A stretch of DNA of 64,000 nucleotides. It comes from Aureobasidium sp. EXF-3400. Taxonomy: Eukaryota; Ascomycota; Dothideomycetes; Dothideales; Saccotheciaceae. Both the position numbers and the translations under genes were made by a program. The notes beneath the pieces were generated by a model. The model was not told the DNA's origin and searched no databases. It saw nothing but the letters and a program-made list of their open reading frames with translations. Positions 44,584-55,210 of this stretch are shown one piece after another. Position 1 is the first letter of the stretch. Each line of letters begins with the position of its first letter. The DNA is taken from assembly GCA_024195585.1 (NCBI GenBank), contig SWBL01000154.1, positions 1 to 64,000 of the forward strand. The letters run 5' to 3'.

Positions 44584-44898
44584 ATGGTTCTCGGTCCGAC
44601 CGCCCGTCTGTGGCTTCCTTATCTGAACTTCACTGTCGCCATCTCAGCATTGGGCTTCCAGACTGCCGTCCTATACCCCTGGCACGAAGAGCTTGATAAG
44701 GAGTTCAAAATCCTCAAGCAAGAACACAAGGAGCAACTGCATCTACACCAACAAGTCACTCTCAAGAAACTCGAAGACCTTGAGAGGAGGATGTCAGTGA
44801 CTGAGAAAGCCATGCCGGATGTAAGTGTGAACCCCGGGTCATGGGTCTGGATTGCAGGTTTGCTCACACATCGAAGGCTACCCCATGATCTTGGTTGA
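44584..44898 (+). CDS. Small protein with N-terminal hydrophobic helix and coiled coil
   Basis: From the ATG at 44584 the frame gives 104 residues. Residues 1-35 (MVLGPTARLWLPYLNFTV, then ISALGFQTAVLYPWHEEL) form a hydrophobic or amphipathic helix, and residues 35-75 a charged coiled coil rich in Lys, Glu and His. A strong donor (GTAAGT) starts at 44821 after codon 79, so the last 25 codons of the frame are probably intron and the true C-terminus is not certain. Size and layout recall small fungal mitochondrial membrane proteins such as mitofissin (Atg44), but that is only a hypothesis from general shape. The long pyrimidine-rich leader supports a real gene. Coordinates give the unspliced frame. 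Confidence 0.55.
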   Translation: MVLGPTARLWLPYLNFTVAISALGFQTAVLYPWHEELDKEFKILKQEHKEQLHLHQQVTLKKLEDLERRMSVTEKAMPDVSVNPGSWVWIAGLLTHRRLPHDLG

Positions 44899-45421
44899 GG
44901 ATCTTTGTGCTGCAATCATTATTCCAACAAATGTCCTTCGCTGTCAATATTGCTCTCGTGCGGTATATCAGGATATATAACCAATAAGAGCCATTCTTCC
45001 CTAATAATCAGCTTTGTAAGATCACATCGCAAGCCATCTCGGGGTTCAGGATCGTGCAATATGGCGGGTGTATCAGTCGATGATAAGTTTTGAGCCAGGC
45101 AATCTCGTGGCGCTGGTGACCCTGTCTCCTCTATCATCCACTCTTGGTTGGTCTTTTCCGGTGTCAAGGTCGCTACCTGGTATCCTAGACTTCAGTGCAT
45201 AAGGTCTGTGGTATCTTGCGTATGTCTCTGATCACATTTTTGCTATCCGGGTGGATTTTGGGTTGTTTGATTCATGGTTGTCAAGTTTGCTTTTCATCCC
45301 TCTGAAATCACACCTCGATCTCTGCCCAAGCACACCTATCTCCGGCTCTCTGCTTTTAACACTAGATGCGAACAGATGGTTCAGTCTCTCGCCTCGATAT
45401 CAAGGTCGTTCGTTCCTGTAG

Positions 45422-45736
45422 GACCCTCTATCCGACCGAAGAGCTTCTAGAACCTCTCAGACCAGAAAAGTCACTTCCGCAAGCACTGCTCTTTTCGGAT
45501 GTACCGCCGATGCAAAGAGACGTCTCAAGAAGCTTTTGGACATCCGTGCTGCCATGTGCGGCAAAGAAAAAGATACGTTCCGCGCCGGCAAAAGAAGACA
45601 AGAAAAGTCGTTCATCGTCAAGAAGAGCCTTGCTACTCGGCTCCTGACTAGCAACTTTGTTCGGTACATACGCTTCTCGTTGTCGGCAATCCAAAAACAG
45701 CAAAGACATGTGTCTAGGCAGGTTCCTGCTCAGTAA
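45422..45736 (+). CDS. Possible 3' exon or small gene, product unknown
   Basis: A frame of 104 codons plus stop opens after a TAG acceptor at 45419-45421. The codons look natural, with many C- or G-ending codons, and the peptide is basic and helical (TADAKRRLKKLLDIRAAM, KSFIVKKSLATRLL). It lies on the same strand as the small gene at 44584, and joining codon 79 of that gene to 45422 keeps the frame, but the intron would be 601 bp, far longer than any other in this window. A competing frame at 45366-45647 with its own ATG has poorer codon choice. I cannot decide whether this is an exon, a separate gene or chance. Confidence 0.25.
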   Translation, partial: DPLSDRRASRTSQTRKVTSASTALFGCTADAKRRLKKLLDIRAAMCGKEKDTFRAGKRRQEKSFIVKKSLATRLLTSNFVRYIRFSLSAIQKQQRHVSRQVPAQ

Positions 45737-46380
45737 TCCACAAAGGGTGAAGGCGTAAATGAAATTAGCACGGCAACAAAAGCCCATCAATGTATTTGGT
45801 CGCTTAGACAAGAAATTGTGGAGTGGAAAAAAGAGGCTTCCTTGACTTGACTCGTGGCATTAAACTTGTTGGTTAAACTTGTGTGGGTGGGCTATGTAAC
45901 GGGCCGTATGATCCACCCTTTATCTTAACGAGACATTTTACGCATGATGCACAGATGGCTTGCGCTTGCGCATGGATAGAGGAGATTACGAGCTTGCTTG
46001 CGTGTACATTCTATCTATTGTAAAGTAGAGGTACCAGGCGCTTGGTAAGCATGGTGTCACTACTACTGTCTGTCATGACTGGTGACCCGATTCGATCTGG
46101 CCATGAGTTGAATTCAGAAATCGCGAGGCAGACATGGTCTTCGACTCGTCCTAGGGAATGCAATTCGATCGATGGCTGATGGCATTGGAGATGATATGTC
46201 TCCGGCAAGTGGTAGTCCTCAACATGCCTCCCACAGAGCGATGTGAGCCGAGTATTAAGAATTCATCTTGTATTCTGTTCATGCTTTATGAGTCTACTGT
46301 TTTGTCGTGGGCGTAGTGCCACAACGAATGATGTTCACCACCAATCTAAAACGATAGCACCAAGAGTAGTTATTGATGTA
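45737..46380. other. Spacer, no gene seen
   Basis: About 640 bp up to the stop of the gamma-glutamylcyclotransferase gene. One small minus-strand frame at 46011-46208 has no recognisable content. Confidence 0.5.
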
Positions 46381-46965
46381 TCACCTCTCATCCTCAAAAG
46401 CCAGAGCCTGCTGCATGGCTTGATCACGGAGCGTGTCGTCGTGCTCAGGAGGAATGAACTTGCGCATGACCTCTTGGACGTATTCGTCAGGCAAACCTTC
46501 CTTCAGAGCATCGTGTATGCCCATGTTCATGCGATAGATGTACTCATGCTTAGGATCGGAATCTGTCACATGGTCACGACTGATGTAGACGAGCATGTCC
46601 TGCTTCTTTGCAGGTTTGTGTAGATCAACAGGTTCATCCTCTTTCTCCTTGGCCCAGAACGAGACAGGTAGATCTTCCTTGGTGTAGGCGAACGGAACTC
46701 CCTCGTTGATGTCGAGCTTTTCTTCGTCGGATGGCTGCAACGAGTAGACAAGACCATAGACGACGTTGGCGTAGTTTGGTTCGATAGAGGAGGGTGATTT
46801 GACTTGGACGACGTTTGCGTAACCACGATCATTGATCATCCAGCGATAGTTGTCGAGGCGTGCGACGCCGAGGTAGTCTGAAGTTGGACATCTCATGCGC
46901 ATCTGGTGTTGCCAGAGGTTACTGCCGTATCCGAAGTAGATGGTGGGAGTGGTTGCGTTTGCCAT
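46381..46965 (-). CDS. Gamma-glutamylcyclotransferase (GGCT fold)
   Basis: Single exon, 194 residues. The substrate-loop signature YFGYGSNLW lies at residues 10-18, close to the N-terminus as usual. The catalytic acid is probably E88 in KLDINEGVPFAY. These enzymes release 5-oxoproline from gamma-glutamyl dipeptides (GGCT) or glutathione (ChaC type); the length and the LD-x-x-EGV motif favour the GGCT/AIG2-like group rather than ChaC. The C-terminal 60 residues are helical (IHDALKEGLPDEYVQEVMR) and include a segment similar to that of other fungal members. It is head-to-head with the FKBP gene, with about 495 bp between them. Confidence 0.85.
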   Translation of the reverse strand: MANATTPTIYFGYGSNLWQHQMRMRCPTSDYLGVARLDNYRWMINDRGYANVVQVKSPSSIEPNYANVVYGLVYSLQPSDEEKLDINEGVPFAYTKEDLPVSFWAKEKEDEPVDLHKPAKKQDMLVYISRDHVTDSDPKHEYIYRMNMGIHDALKEGLPDEYVQEVMRKFIPPEHDDTLRDQAMQQALAFEDER

Positions 46966-47460
46966 GATTGTGGTGTTTGAGAAGGTCGGTGAAGCTATGG
47001 ATAGACGAGACTGCTATTATCAGTAGACGGCCGCGTGGATGTCTCACTGTGTCTTGTTCGTAATCAAAGACAGCCAGTGTTTTCACGTAAGTGATGCGAT
47101 GCAGATTATGGATCCAGCGTCTTTGTGTGCAGACAGGCTGGTGACAGGGTTGGCGGCCTCGGTAGCTATTGACGCGACTTGGTTCAGGTGACACAGAATC
47201 CAAGGCTCGTCACTTAATTGATGATATGCTGGTTGAGATGCACGTTTATCTTGCCCTGGCAATCCGGTCCTATGACAGTGAGGCGACGGAGCACGCAAGG
47301 GACTTGCAATGAAACTTGTAGCGAGGATTGACAGGCGGTGAGATCAAGATAGGCAGGAGCAGCTTCCGCAAAGGGCAGTTTGGCCAAGAAGCAGAGGAAG
47401 CTGCGTAGGGGCCCCGCCGAAGCTCGAGTCTGCCCCTCGGAATCCATCACTCACATTACG
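46966..47460. promoter_or_regulatory. Divergent promoter of the GGCT and FKBP genes
   Basis: 495 bp between the two start codons. No gene was seen in it. The two possible FKBP starts (47461 and 47554) mean that transcript 5' ends here may decide which protein is made. Confidence 0.5.
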
Positions 47461-48013
47461 ATGCCTCGTCTTCCTACTTCCATCCTCTCTTCCATCAGAC
47501 CCAGACAAACTCCTCAATTCCTCAGAAGCTCATTCCACTCTACAGCAATCAATATGGGTGTCACCAAGCAGATCATCTCTCAGGGCAACGGCGTTGACAA
47601 GCCCAAGAACGGCGACAATGTCACCATGGAGTACACCGGCTGGCTCGAGGAGAACGGCGCCAAGGGCAAGCAGTGAGTCTACACGAAGACGTCTGCTGCA
47701 GCTTCCCAATCTGACTCTTCCAGGTTCGACTCCTCCGTTGGCCGTGGTGACTTCGACGTCCCCATTGGTACTGGCAGAGTCATTAAGGGCTGGGATGAGG
47801 GCATTGTCAGCACCGACGGTGGCATGTCTCTCGGTGAGAAGGCCACTCTTACCATCACCAGGTACGCCCGCTCATCTTGCTCATACATGGCTTCACTGAC
47901 CAATTCACAGCGACTACGGCTACGGCCCTCGCGGTTTCCCCGGTGCCATCCCCGGCGGTGCCACTCTTATCTTCGATGTAACCCTCAAAGGCATCAACGG
48001 CAAGAGAGCTTAA
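47461..48013 (+). CDS. FPR1: FKBP12-type peptidyl-prolyl isomerase with a possible mitochondrial leader
   Basis: Three exons (47461-47672, 47724-47861, 47911-48013). From the first ATG it encodes 150 residues, from the ATG at 47554 it encodes 119, the usual FKBP12 size. The core holds VTMEYTGWLEENG, FDSSVGRGDFDVPIGTG, VIKGWDEGI, DYGYGPRGFPGAIPGG and LIFDVTL, with the FK506/rapamycin pocket residues (Tyr, Phe, Asp, Phe, Ile, Trp, Tyr) in place. The 31 extra residues of the long form (MPRLPTSILSSIRPR, then FLRSSFHSTAIN) are Arg/Ser-rich without acidic residues, like a mitochondrial presequence. Both ATGs have A at -3. Introns are 51 and 49 bp. The enzyme isomerises Xaa-Pro bonds and is the FK506/rapamycin receptor in fungi. 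Confidence 0.92.
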
Positions 48014-48224
48014 GCAATCCGAGTACGAAGATCAAAAAAAGAGCCTAGAGACATCTCGATCAACTCTATAGAGTAGAATATCGGAGAAACAGCTTGATTA
48101 GCCGAGAAGCTTCACACTTGTCACTCTACCCGTCTGTTTATCATACGAAAGCTTGCGGTTTGAGACCCCCTGTAGCAGGGCATTATTTCTGCGTTTCGTC
48201 GTGATACATAATACTGTCTAGCAT

Positions 48225-49198
48225 CTAGTTCTCGAACTTGAGATCCGCCTCCTGTCTAACAGCACCGTAGATGCCAGCAATGTCACCTTTGCTGCCCATG
48301 TGCTTCTGCACTTGTGCCAGATGCTGGTCGGCAACCTCAACATCCCTCATCTTGACACCGTGAGTCTTTGCCAGAGCCAAGGCATGCCCAGCATCCTTTC
48401 TTGCAAGGTCGACAGCGAACAATGGCTCTTCACGCTTGTAGTAGTCGCCCTGGCGCAGGCGGTTGCTGTAAGCAGTGTAAGGGCCAGGGAACATGGTCTC
48501 GATGAACTGATGAAGTCTGTCTGAACCAAGACCCGACTTCTCAGCAAGAGTGTGACCTTCGGAAAGAGTCTCGACCATGTTGAGGATGAAGGTGTTTCCG
48601 ATAATCTTGAGTCTTGTGGCAGATCCATGAGGTTCGCCAGAGTAGTCAATAACGGCACGACCCATGACGCCAGTCGTGTAAGGCTTGACCTTGTCGACAG
48701 CATCGGCAGGACCAGCCAGCACACATACAAGCTGTCCTGCATCTGCCATTGCAGGAGCACCAAAGACGGGGCATGCCACGAACTCAGCGCCCGAGCCATT
48801 GATGGTCTTTGCGAGCTTGTCTGTGGTGTCGGGGTGGACAGTGGAGCAGTCTACGAACAACTTGCCCTTTGCGTTACCCTTGAGAGCAGAGTTGATAGTC
48901 TCCTCGATGGCCTTGTCGTCTCCCACACAAGTGAAGATGATATCTGAAGCATTGACGGCCTCCTCGATGCTCGAGACAACCTTGGCCTTGGCAGATCCAA
49001 GACTCTCAGCAAGCTTATCGGCGCGAGATTGGGTACGGTTGAAGAGAATGATGGGGCTGGAAAGGTTGCCCTTTTCGACCAGGTTCTTGACCATGCCCTG
49101 TCATGAAGCATTAACAATGTTTCGGTAAAGCTATTAGATGCGTTGTCACTTACACGGCCCATGTTGCCGAGGCCAATCCATGCAATTTGAGGAGCCAT
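48225..49198 (-). CDS. 3-hydroxyisobutyrate dehydrogenase-like NAD(P)-dependent oxidoreductase
   Basis: Two exons (49198-49154, 49097-48225) encode 305 residues. The first exon carries the dinucleotide-binding motif IAWIGLGNMGR, and exon 2 continues GMVKNLVEKG. Other family motifs are FVDCSTVHPDT, the substrate loop FVACPVFGAPAMADAGQL and the catalytic Lys region GSATRLKIIGNTFI. Members of this beta-hydroxyacid dehydrogenase family oxidise 3-hydroxyisobutyrate, tartronate semialdehyde and related hydroxyacids; the exact substrate is not set by these motifs. The phase-0 intron is 56 bp. The start is firm because the glycine motif needs to be near the N-terminus. It is head-to-head with the N-acetylglutamate synthase gene. 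Confidence 0.85.
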
Positions 49199-49740
49199 TG
49201 TGAGATGTGTTTTGTGTATTTAGGGAAGGTTTTGGTAGACAGAGAGTTCTGCAAAGCAATCGAGACAAATATGTCGAGCCCCAGAATACATGCCGCTGAC
49301 AGTACCGAGCCGGAGAGAAGCACATGTTTGGTGAGCTTCTATGACGTTCTTGGCGTGTATAACGGACTTAGCGATGCCCCGCCATGCCCTAAGTCCATCC
49401 TCGATTCCTCGGCAACTGGGCGGCAACAAGCACGATTACGAGTCTTGTAAGACATGTTGACCAGAACAGATGGGAATGCTTAGAGGCCTCGTGTCCATTT
49501 CATCATGCTACCGTGAAAAGTGGTTATCCAAAGAGGTTCAAGTCGATGTGGCAGTGAGAGAAATATGGTCCCCTTGGCCGCTGTCGGCGTGCATTGTGGA
49601 GAAGTGACGATAAGATAAGGATAGCTTCAAGTATGGAGATGAGTCTTTTTGTTCCCGCCGTGCCTTGGACTATCTGGGGTGACTGGTCCTCTCGTCAAGT
49701 CGTCAATCAATTCTGGAGATTGGTTGACAGGCCATGAACC
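49199..49740. promoter_or_regulatory. Divergent promoter of the HIBADH-like and NAGS genes
   Basis: About 540 bp between the start codons. An out-of-frame ATG at 49734 starts a 16-codon upstream frame that overlaps the NAGS start and ends at 49784. Confidence 0.5.
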
Positions 49741-51745
49741 ATGGCAGCATGCCTCCCGACACTTCGAAGCAGAGTGCGCCCTGATACCGTCAAGTGTTTG
49801 CACCGCGATTTTGGCTCGCTAGCCGCCAATCGTTCCAACCATGCCAATAACGTCAACAATGGAGAGAAGAGGGACAAATTAGCCCACAGAGTAGGCTCAT
49901 TCTGTTCTTATCTACCAGTAGTACCTTATCTGACAGCAGCAGGACTTCTTCTTCGACCTTCTGAATGCGAGTTCGACCCGCAGAGACGCCAAACAATACC
50001 TGGCTCGCTTCAAGCCCACCCTCGACAACAAACCTAACAAGACACCTGTCCTACATGATCCCAAGGATTCGAAACAACAATGGCAGCTCCAGAGGTCTGG
50101 TGTCAACCTCGGTCAGCTGTACCTCCCTACCCAAGCCGCCGCTGCCACACCGACCTTCTCCCAGTATGTAGAACAAGAAACGCAGGTTCAACGCGGCGCT
50201 GGAGAGATACACGTTGCACTGGTCTGTCTCAGAGCCCCTCATCTGATTGACGACGAGACTCTCGACGGTATCGCTCTGACCATGGCTCAACTGGTCCGTC
50301 TCGATATGCAAATCCTTCTCGTACTCAATTGCGAAGATGAGATTGTGCAAAAGAATGCGGCTTACAGGGAGGTATACCAACGCCAGGGGAGCAGAGTCGT
50401 TGCTGCCTTGGACCGCCACAACAATGAGGGTGCTCGTTATGTCGAGTCCGCCCTGAACGTCACTAACCAGGAATCCATGCCAGCTTCACGTCCCAAAGTC
50501 ATGGGTACTGTAGAGCTTGGTGTGCCCAAACTGATAACACAGCCATTGAAGCGTGGCGCTATACCTGTCATACCCACAATGGCTTACGACACAACCTGCA
50601 AGGTTGAGAATGTGTCTGTCAGCGCTGTTATGCTGGCCCTAACACGCTCCTTGTCTGGTTTGGCCGCCGTCACTGGTTCGCCAGACAAACTACTTGAGGA
50701 TACTTCACTAGACAGAATCATCATGCTCGATCCTCTAGGAGGACTGCCCACAGAAACTCGACAGGACCAGGCGCATGTCTTTGTCAACCTTGAGCAAGAG
50801 TACGATATGATTCGCGACGAGATCAGGTCCTGTGGCTTGAGTCCCCAATATCTTGACACTCTCAGTCTGGTCAGAGATTGCTTGGCTCTGCTGCCCCCTG
50901 CCTCGTCGGCATTGCTTATATCACCCGAAGAAGCAGCCATCTCTTCGCACCATTCTCGCAAGGAATCAACCATTGGCATCACGACTCGACGACAAAAGAA
51001 TCCTCTGATTCACAATCTGCTCACCAACAAACCCCTCATCTCTTCCTCTCTACCTGTCGCTCGTCTCTCCTCCAATGGCATCATCCCTTCCATGTCTTCC
51101 GAGAGTGCCACTCGCTCTACACTTGTAAAGCGTGGTATGCCATTGATGATAGTCCCCGACCTTCGAAACACGCCTTGGACACCACCAAAGCCTGGTGAAT
51201 CCACCATCGCTCTAGACAACCACCCAGATATCAATTTCCCTCGCCTCGTCGCCCTGATCGAAGACTCCTTCCGCAGACCCCTCGATGCCCAACACTACCT
51301 CAACCGCATCAAGAACCGTGTAGCTGGCGTCATCATAGCGGGAGAATACGAAGGCGGTGCCATTTTGACCTGGGAAGAACCACGCACCCTTGGCTACAAG
51401 CAAGCAGGAGCAAATCCAGATCCTACTCGCTTGGTACCTTACCTGGACAAGTTCGCCGTGCTCCAACGCTCCCAAGGCAGCTCTGGAGTGGCGGATATTG
51501 TCTTCCAAGCCATGGTGCGCAGTTGTTTCCCCAATGGCGTTTGCTGGCGATCTCGATCCAACAATCCTGTCAACAAGTGGTACTTTGAACGGTCAAGGGG
51601 AACATGGCATTTGCAGGATACACAATGGACCATGTTTTGGACAAACTCGGATCTAGTGGCCGATCAACAGCGCTGGGAGGACTATGTGTCGGTGTGTAGG
51701 AACATCGAACCCAGCTGGGCAGATAACAAGGCTAAGCCTGATTGA
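49741..51745 (+). CDS. ARG2: N-acetylglutamate synthase, mitochondrial
   Basis: Two exons (49741-49890, 49937-51745) encode 652 residues. The enzyme makes N-acetylglutamate from acetyl-CoA and glutamate, the first step of arginine synthesis in mitochondria. The N-terminus (MAACLPTLRSRVRPDTVK) looks like a mitochondrial presequence. After the 46-bp intron come the family stretch FFFDLLNASSTRRDAKQYLARF, the long kinase-like regulatory region, and the C-terminal GNAT domain with AGVIIAGEYEGGAILTWE, GYKQAGANPDP, YLDKFAVLQRSQGSSGVADI and WYFERSRGTW. The splice join was set by matching KRD to QQDFFF in one frame. Stops and frames are otherwise clean. A 16-codon out-of-frame upstream frame (49734-49784) overlaps the start. 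Confidence 0.88.
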
Positions 51746-52275
51746 TGCGCGCGCCATTGTTTTGTTTCTCTAAGAAATGTATATAATCACAAGTAAATGA
51801 TGAATTTGAATGTCTCTGTTTGAAGGTTCATAGAATGCTTTTCATCATGTCAAGATGCGTCTATCAAGATCAATCAAAGATCTGCTACTACAGCCTCTCC
51901 TTAGATTTGGCGATCACCTGCATGCTCGTATCTTGCAAAAGCTGATCCTTAATGGCTCTTTGCTCATCCATTCAGTTGCACTGGCATCCGACCTCCGTAG
52001 AGGTCCTGATCTTGCACGAGTGCGCCATGATCGCAACAGCTTGGAGCCAAATGTGCCCTCACCGAGGCTCTTTGTTGGCTACAGCTTTGTGCTGTATCGA
52101 CCACCTCTTGTTCGTAATATGCAGCAAAATGCCTTTTTTTTGTGGTCTTCCTGACCAGGTATGGAGAAGTTTCTGCCCATACCGACGCTCTCCAAGAGCT
52201 TCATAAGGTAGAATATGTACAATCGAAAAGTACAAGCTCGAAAGCTCGGGTGTTTAATCGCGCGAACGTTTGCGA
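51746..52275. other. Convergent 3' spacer, no gene seen
   Basis: 530 bp between the NAGS stop and the OAC1 stop. Frames at 51855-52154 and 51952-52206 have no recognisable content. Confidence 0.5.
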
Positions 52276-53336
52276 CTATGCTTTTTGTCTGCTGGGAAGG
52301 ACACGGTCTTCGAATTTGCGCATGAGTTTGTTGGTCTGTTCAGCCAAACTTAAGGTTAAGATCTGGAGGAGTGTCAGCAGAAGCCGGGCTGTCAAAGAAG
52401 ACGCTTTACGTACGGTATGCGGCAAGATTCGAGCCAAATGGGCAAAGAAGCCCTTGTAGACGGCAAGTGGGCCTTCCGTCTTGATGGTTCGGAACAAGCA
52501 GTCGAATGCGCTAGAGTAGAGGTTGCCGTTCTGGTTGTACATGCGACCCATGACGGTATCCGGAGGGTGCATAACGCAGCAGACGACGAAACCAGAGCAG
52601 GCAGAAGACATGAGATGCAGAGCAGGACTCTCTTGCATACCAAAGTGTTTTACGAGGTTGCGCTTAGCGAAGAAATATGTTGGAAGTTGGACACTAGATC
52701 CAAAGCCAGTTCGGACCATGGCAGGTACAACACCGCGATAGAGACCCTTGATACCTTCGGCACGGTAGATTTGGGAGAAACCATCGGCGGCGTTCTTGTA
52801 TTGATGTTGTGCGCCAACTGGCAATGCTGGACTGTAGCTCTGGAGACGAGTCTTGACCAGGAAGAGAGGAGAGCCGAGAGCTGCACCAATAATACCAGAC
52901 GAAGCACCAGAGAAGATGTTGACCGGGAGGTTTTGCATGGCGGTAGCTTTCGGATCGTGAGCGTGTGAGAAGTCGCGGTTCAAGAGTAGAGAGTTCGTGT
53001 GGGTGCGGATGGGTTCGTAGAAGCCGAGACGGCAGCCATTGAGCATCATCTGATAGACGTAGGCACAGTTCAGGCCACGCAGTAAACCTCTGAGACCCTC
53101 GTTCTTGAAGATGACCGACATGCCATGAAGCACACCTCGGTACATTTTTGGAGCATCCTTCCTGGCCTGCAGCTCACCCTGAAGCTGTAACCGCACCTTG
53201 ACCGTCTCGAAGCTGTGAGTTACTGTGACAGCGCCGCATGCTGCAATGCCGCCAGCGACAAAAGAACTGATCGAGTTGTGTTAGTCACGGATGTTTGACG
53301 GAAGGTGTGGAGGAGCTACCCAATGCCGGTGGACAT
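52276..53336 (-). CDS. OAC1: Mitochondrial oxaloacetate/sulfate carrier, OAC1-like
   Basis: Three exons (53336-53320, 53266-52414, 52362-52276) encode 318 residues. The first exon has only 17 coding bases (MSTGI plus part of Gly). Three carrier repeats are present, with the signature segments HSFETVKVRLQ, SPLFLVKTRLQSYSP and HPPDTVMGRMYNQ; the second is nearly invariant in OAC1 proteins. Typical second-half motifs such as EGLRGLLRGL and EGIKGLYRGVVPAMVRT are also there. The carrier sits in the inner mitochondrial membrane and, in yeast, moves oxaloacetate, sulfate and isopropylmalate. The last intron (52413-52363) is 51 bp and has no in-frame stop, so retention would insert 17 residues before the C-terminal helix. 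It is head-to-head with SWD2. Confidence 0.88.
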
Positions 53337-53673
53337 GGCTGCTCGTCAGACTACTGAAACTGAAGAGAGAGCGCAAGGAAAGAAGATAAAAGGCGATACG
53401 AGATACAGTCACTGCAATAGTGTCGAGAAGGAAATAAGTTAGGGACAATTTGAGAAGCAAGTTGGACTCGAAGCAGTCGAGCCGAAGTCGGAGAAGGCTG
53501 GTCGGCGCACCAAAAGGGAAGGGAGCGTCTGACGTCGTCAAAGTCCCTGAGTCGCGCTTTGAAGATCTGGGGAAACATTTTGAGCTTGACGCTGCCTTCA
53601 AAGCGCTTCCACCCTCATCAAGACCCATCTCACTCCATCCTCCCTGTCCTCCAAGATTGTACCAATCGGCGAC
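53337..53673. promoter_or_regulatory. Divergent promoter of OAC1 and SWD2
   Basis: 337 bp between the start codons; no other gene was seen. Confidence 0.55.
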
Positions 53674-54815
53674 ATGGGAGCAGAGAACGGACAGCCGGGC
53701 CCCATGGCCAAGGTCAGCGAGGTCATCGCGACGTACCGACCAACGAGGGTAAGTCGTCTCCTCGGCGCCTTCATGCACCTCTCCCCAACCTCAACACTGA
53801 CGCAACCTGCCAGCTCTTCAAAGCCCCCAACCTGCACTACACATCGCTCGACTTCGACTCAACAGGCGAGCTGCTCCTCCTTGCTCGTACTGACGATACT
53901 CTCCATATCTATAACACAAAGGCTGGAGCCCACGCAAAAGAACTCAAGTCTCAAAAGCACGGTTGCGCCCTTGCCCGCTTTACACATCACTCGCAATCTG
54001 TTATCTACGCCTCGACCAAGCTCAACCATGATATCCGATACCTTTCTGCTCACGACAACTCCTACATTCGCTACTTCAAGGGTCACACCGACAGGGTCAC
54101 CTCCATCCAGCTCTGCCCTAGCAACGACACCTTCCTCTCTGCCTCTCTCGATAACACGGTCAAGTTATGGGACCTACGCTCTTCCTCTCCACAGGGCAGT
54201 CTAAATCTGCATGGCGCCGTCTTGACCGCTTACGATCCTTCGGCTACCGTCATTGCCATCGCCTCTCCCGCTACCCAGACCATTGTTCTCTATGACGTTC
54301 GCAATTACGACAAGCCTCCTTTTGCAACCTTTGACATGCAGGACATTGAACGCCGCTTCAGTCACTATGGCCAAGCTCAAGCCCAGGGTTGGACCACTCT
54401 GGAATTCAGCAACAATGGCCAGTACATCCTGGTGGGAACCAACGGCCCAGGCCACTACGTCCTTGACGCATTTGAGGGTGTGTTGAAAGCCTATCTATAT
54501 CGCGCTCAAGGTCCTCCACCGTTCCCATCTCAGCTTGGTCAAAGCGACAGTCCCTTGCGCCATACTCAATCCTCGCTCCAAGGCGACGCTTGTTTCAGCT
54601 CTGATGGCCGCTATGTCGTTTCAGCTTCGTCCAAGGGCGGCATGTTGGTATGGGACCTGCTTGCCGATAAGCGCTCTGACGGTACCATGAATCCCATGAC
54701 CGATTTGCCGGGTCCAAGAACGTCGACAGTCGTTGGCGTGAACCCCAGATACAACAACCTCGCCAGCGCTGGTCAAGATGTCGTACTTTGGCTGCCCGAC
54801 CCTGAACTGGCTTGA
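53674..54815 (+). CDS. SWD2: WD40 protein SWD2 (COMPASS and CPF subunit)
   Basis: Two exons (53674-53748, 53814-54815) encode 358 residues. After SEVIATYRPTR the intron (65 bp, phase 0) is removed and the sequence continues LFKAPNLHYTSLDFDSTG, as in Swd2 proteins. WD repeats are visible, for example YFKGHTDRVTSIQLCP, FLSASLDNTVKLWDLRSSSP and YVVSASSKGGMLVWDL, with seven blades expected from the length. Swd2 is shared by the Set1/COMPASS H3K4 methyltransferase and by the cleavage and polyadenylation factor in yeast. An alternative start at MAKVSEVIATY (53704) is possible; the longer form is kept because both ATGs are in frame and nothing excludes it. Confidence 0.9.
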
Positions 54816-55210
54816 CACCAGTATTCGAAACACATGTGTAAATTTAGCGAGGCGTTGGTGGTGTGGTTTTTTACATCTTACATTTTCCAGCATCTCTCGA
54901 CCCACAAGGAGCCCGAGAAAAGGACTCTACAAATCAACAATAACACGTTTTGCATCTCACCATTGCTACTCTCAGCTTATCCGTACTTACATCCAGAATT
55001 CAAACACGGAGGACACGAGGTACCAGTTGGTTCAAGAAAAACATTTCGATATCGCTAATGCCGAAAATACGAAAGAGGCCATGCATGCTCTCAAAATTCC
55101 GTATGCAAACTCCTGTCAACCATGAACTTCCCAATATCAAATGTTCCATCGCTTCCTCAAATGCCATAACCAACGCCTGTCCGATGGGACCATCTCTCCC
55201 CATTCATAAA
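54816..55210. other. Convergent 3' spacer, no gene seen
   Basis: About 400 bp between the SWD2 stop and the stop of the PARG-like gene; overlapping small frames have no recognisable content. Confidence 0.5.

Noticed and set aside
45366..45647. 93-codon plus-strand frame with its own ATG
   Set aside because: Overlaps the better-coded frame at 45422-45736; its codon choice is poorer and the peptide has no features.
47701..47735. GGTTCGACTCC, resembling a tRNA B box
   Set aside because: It is at the FKBP intron-exon junction, and no A box or cloverleaf arms could be found around it. A manual scan for other B-box-like sequences in the gaps was also negative.
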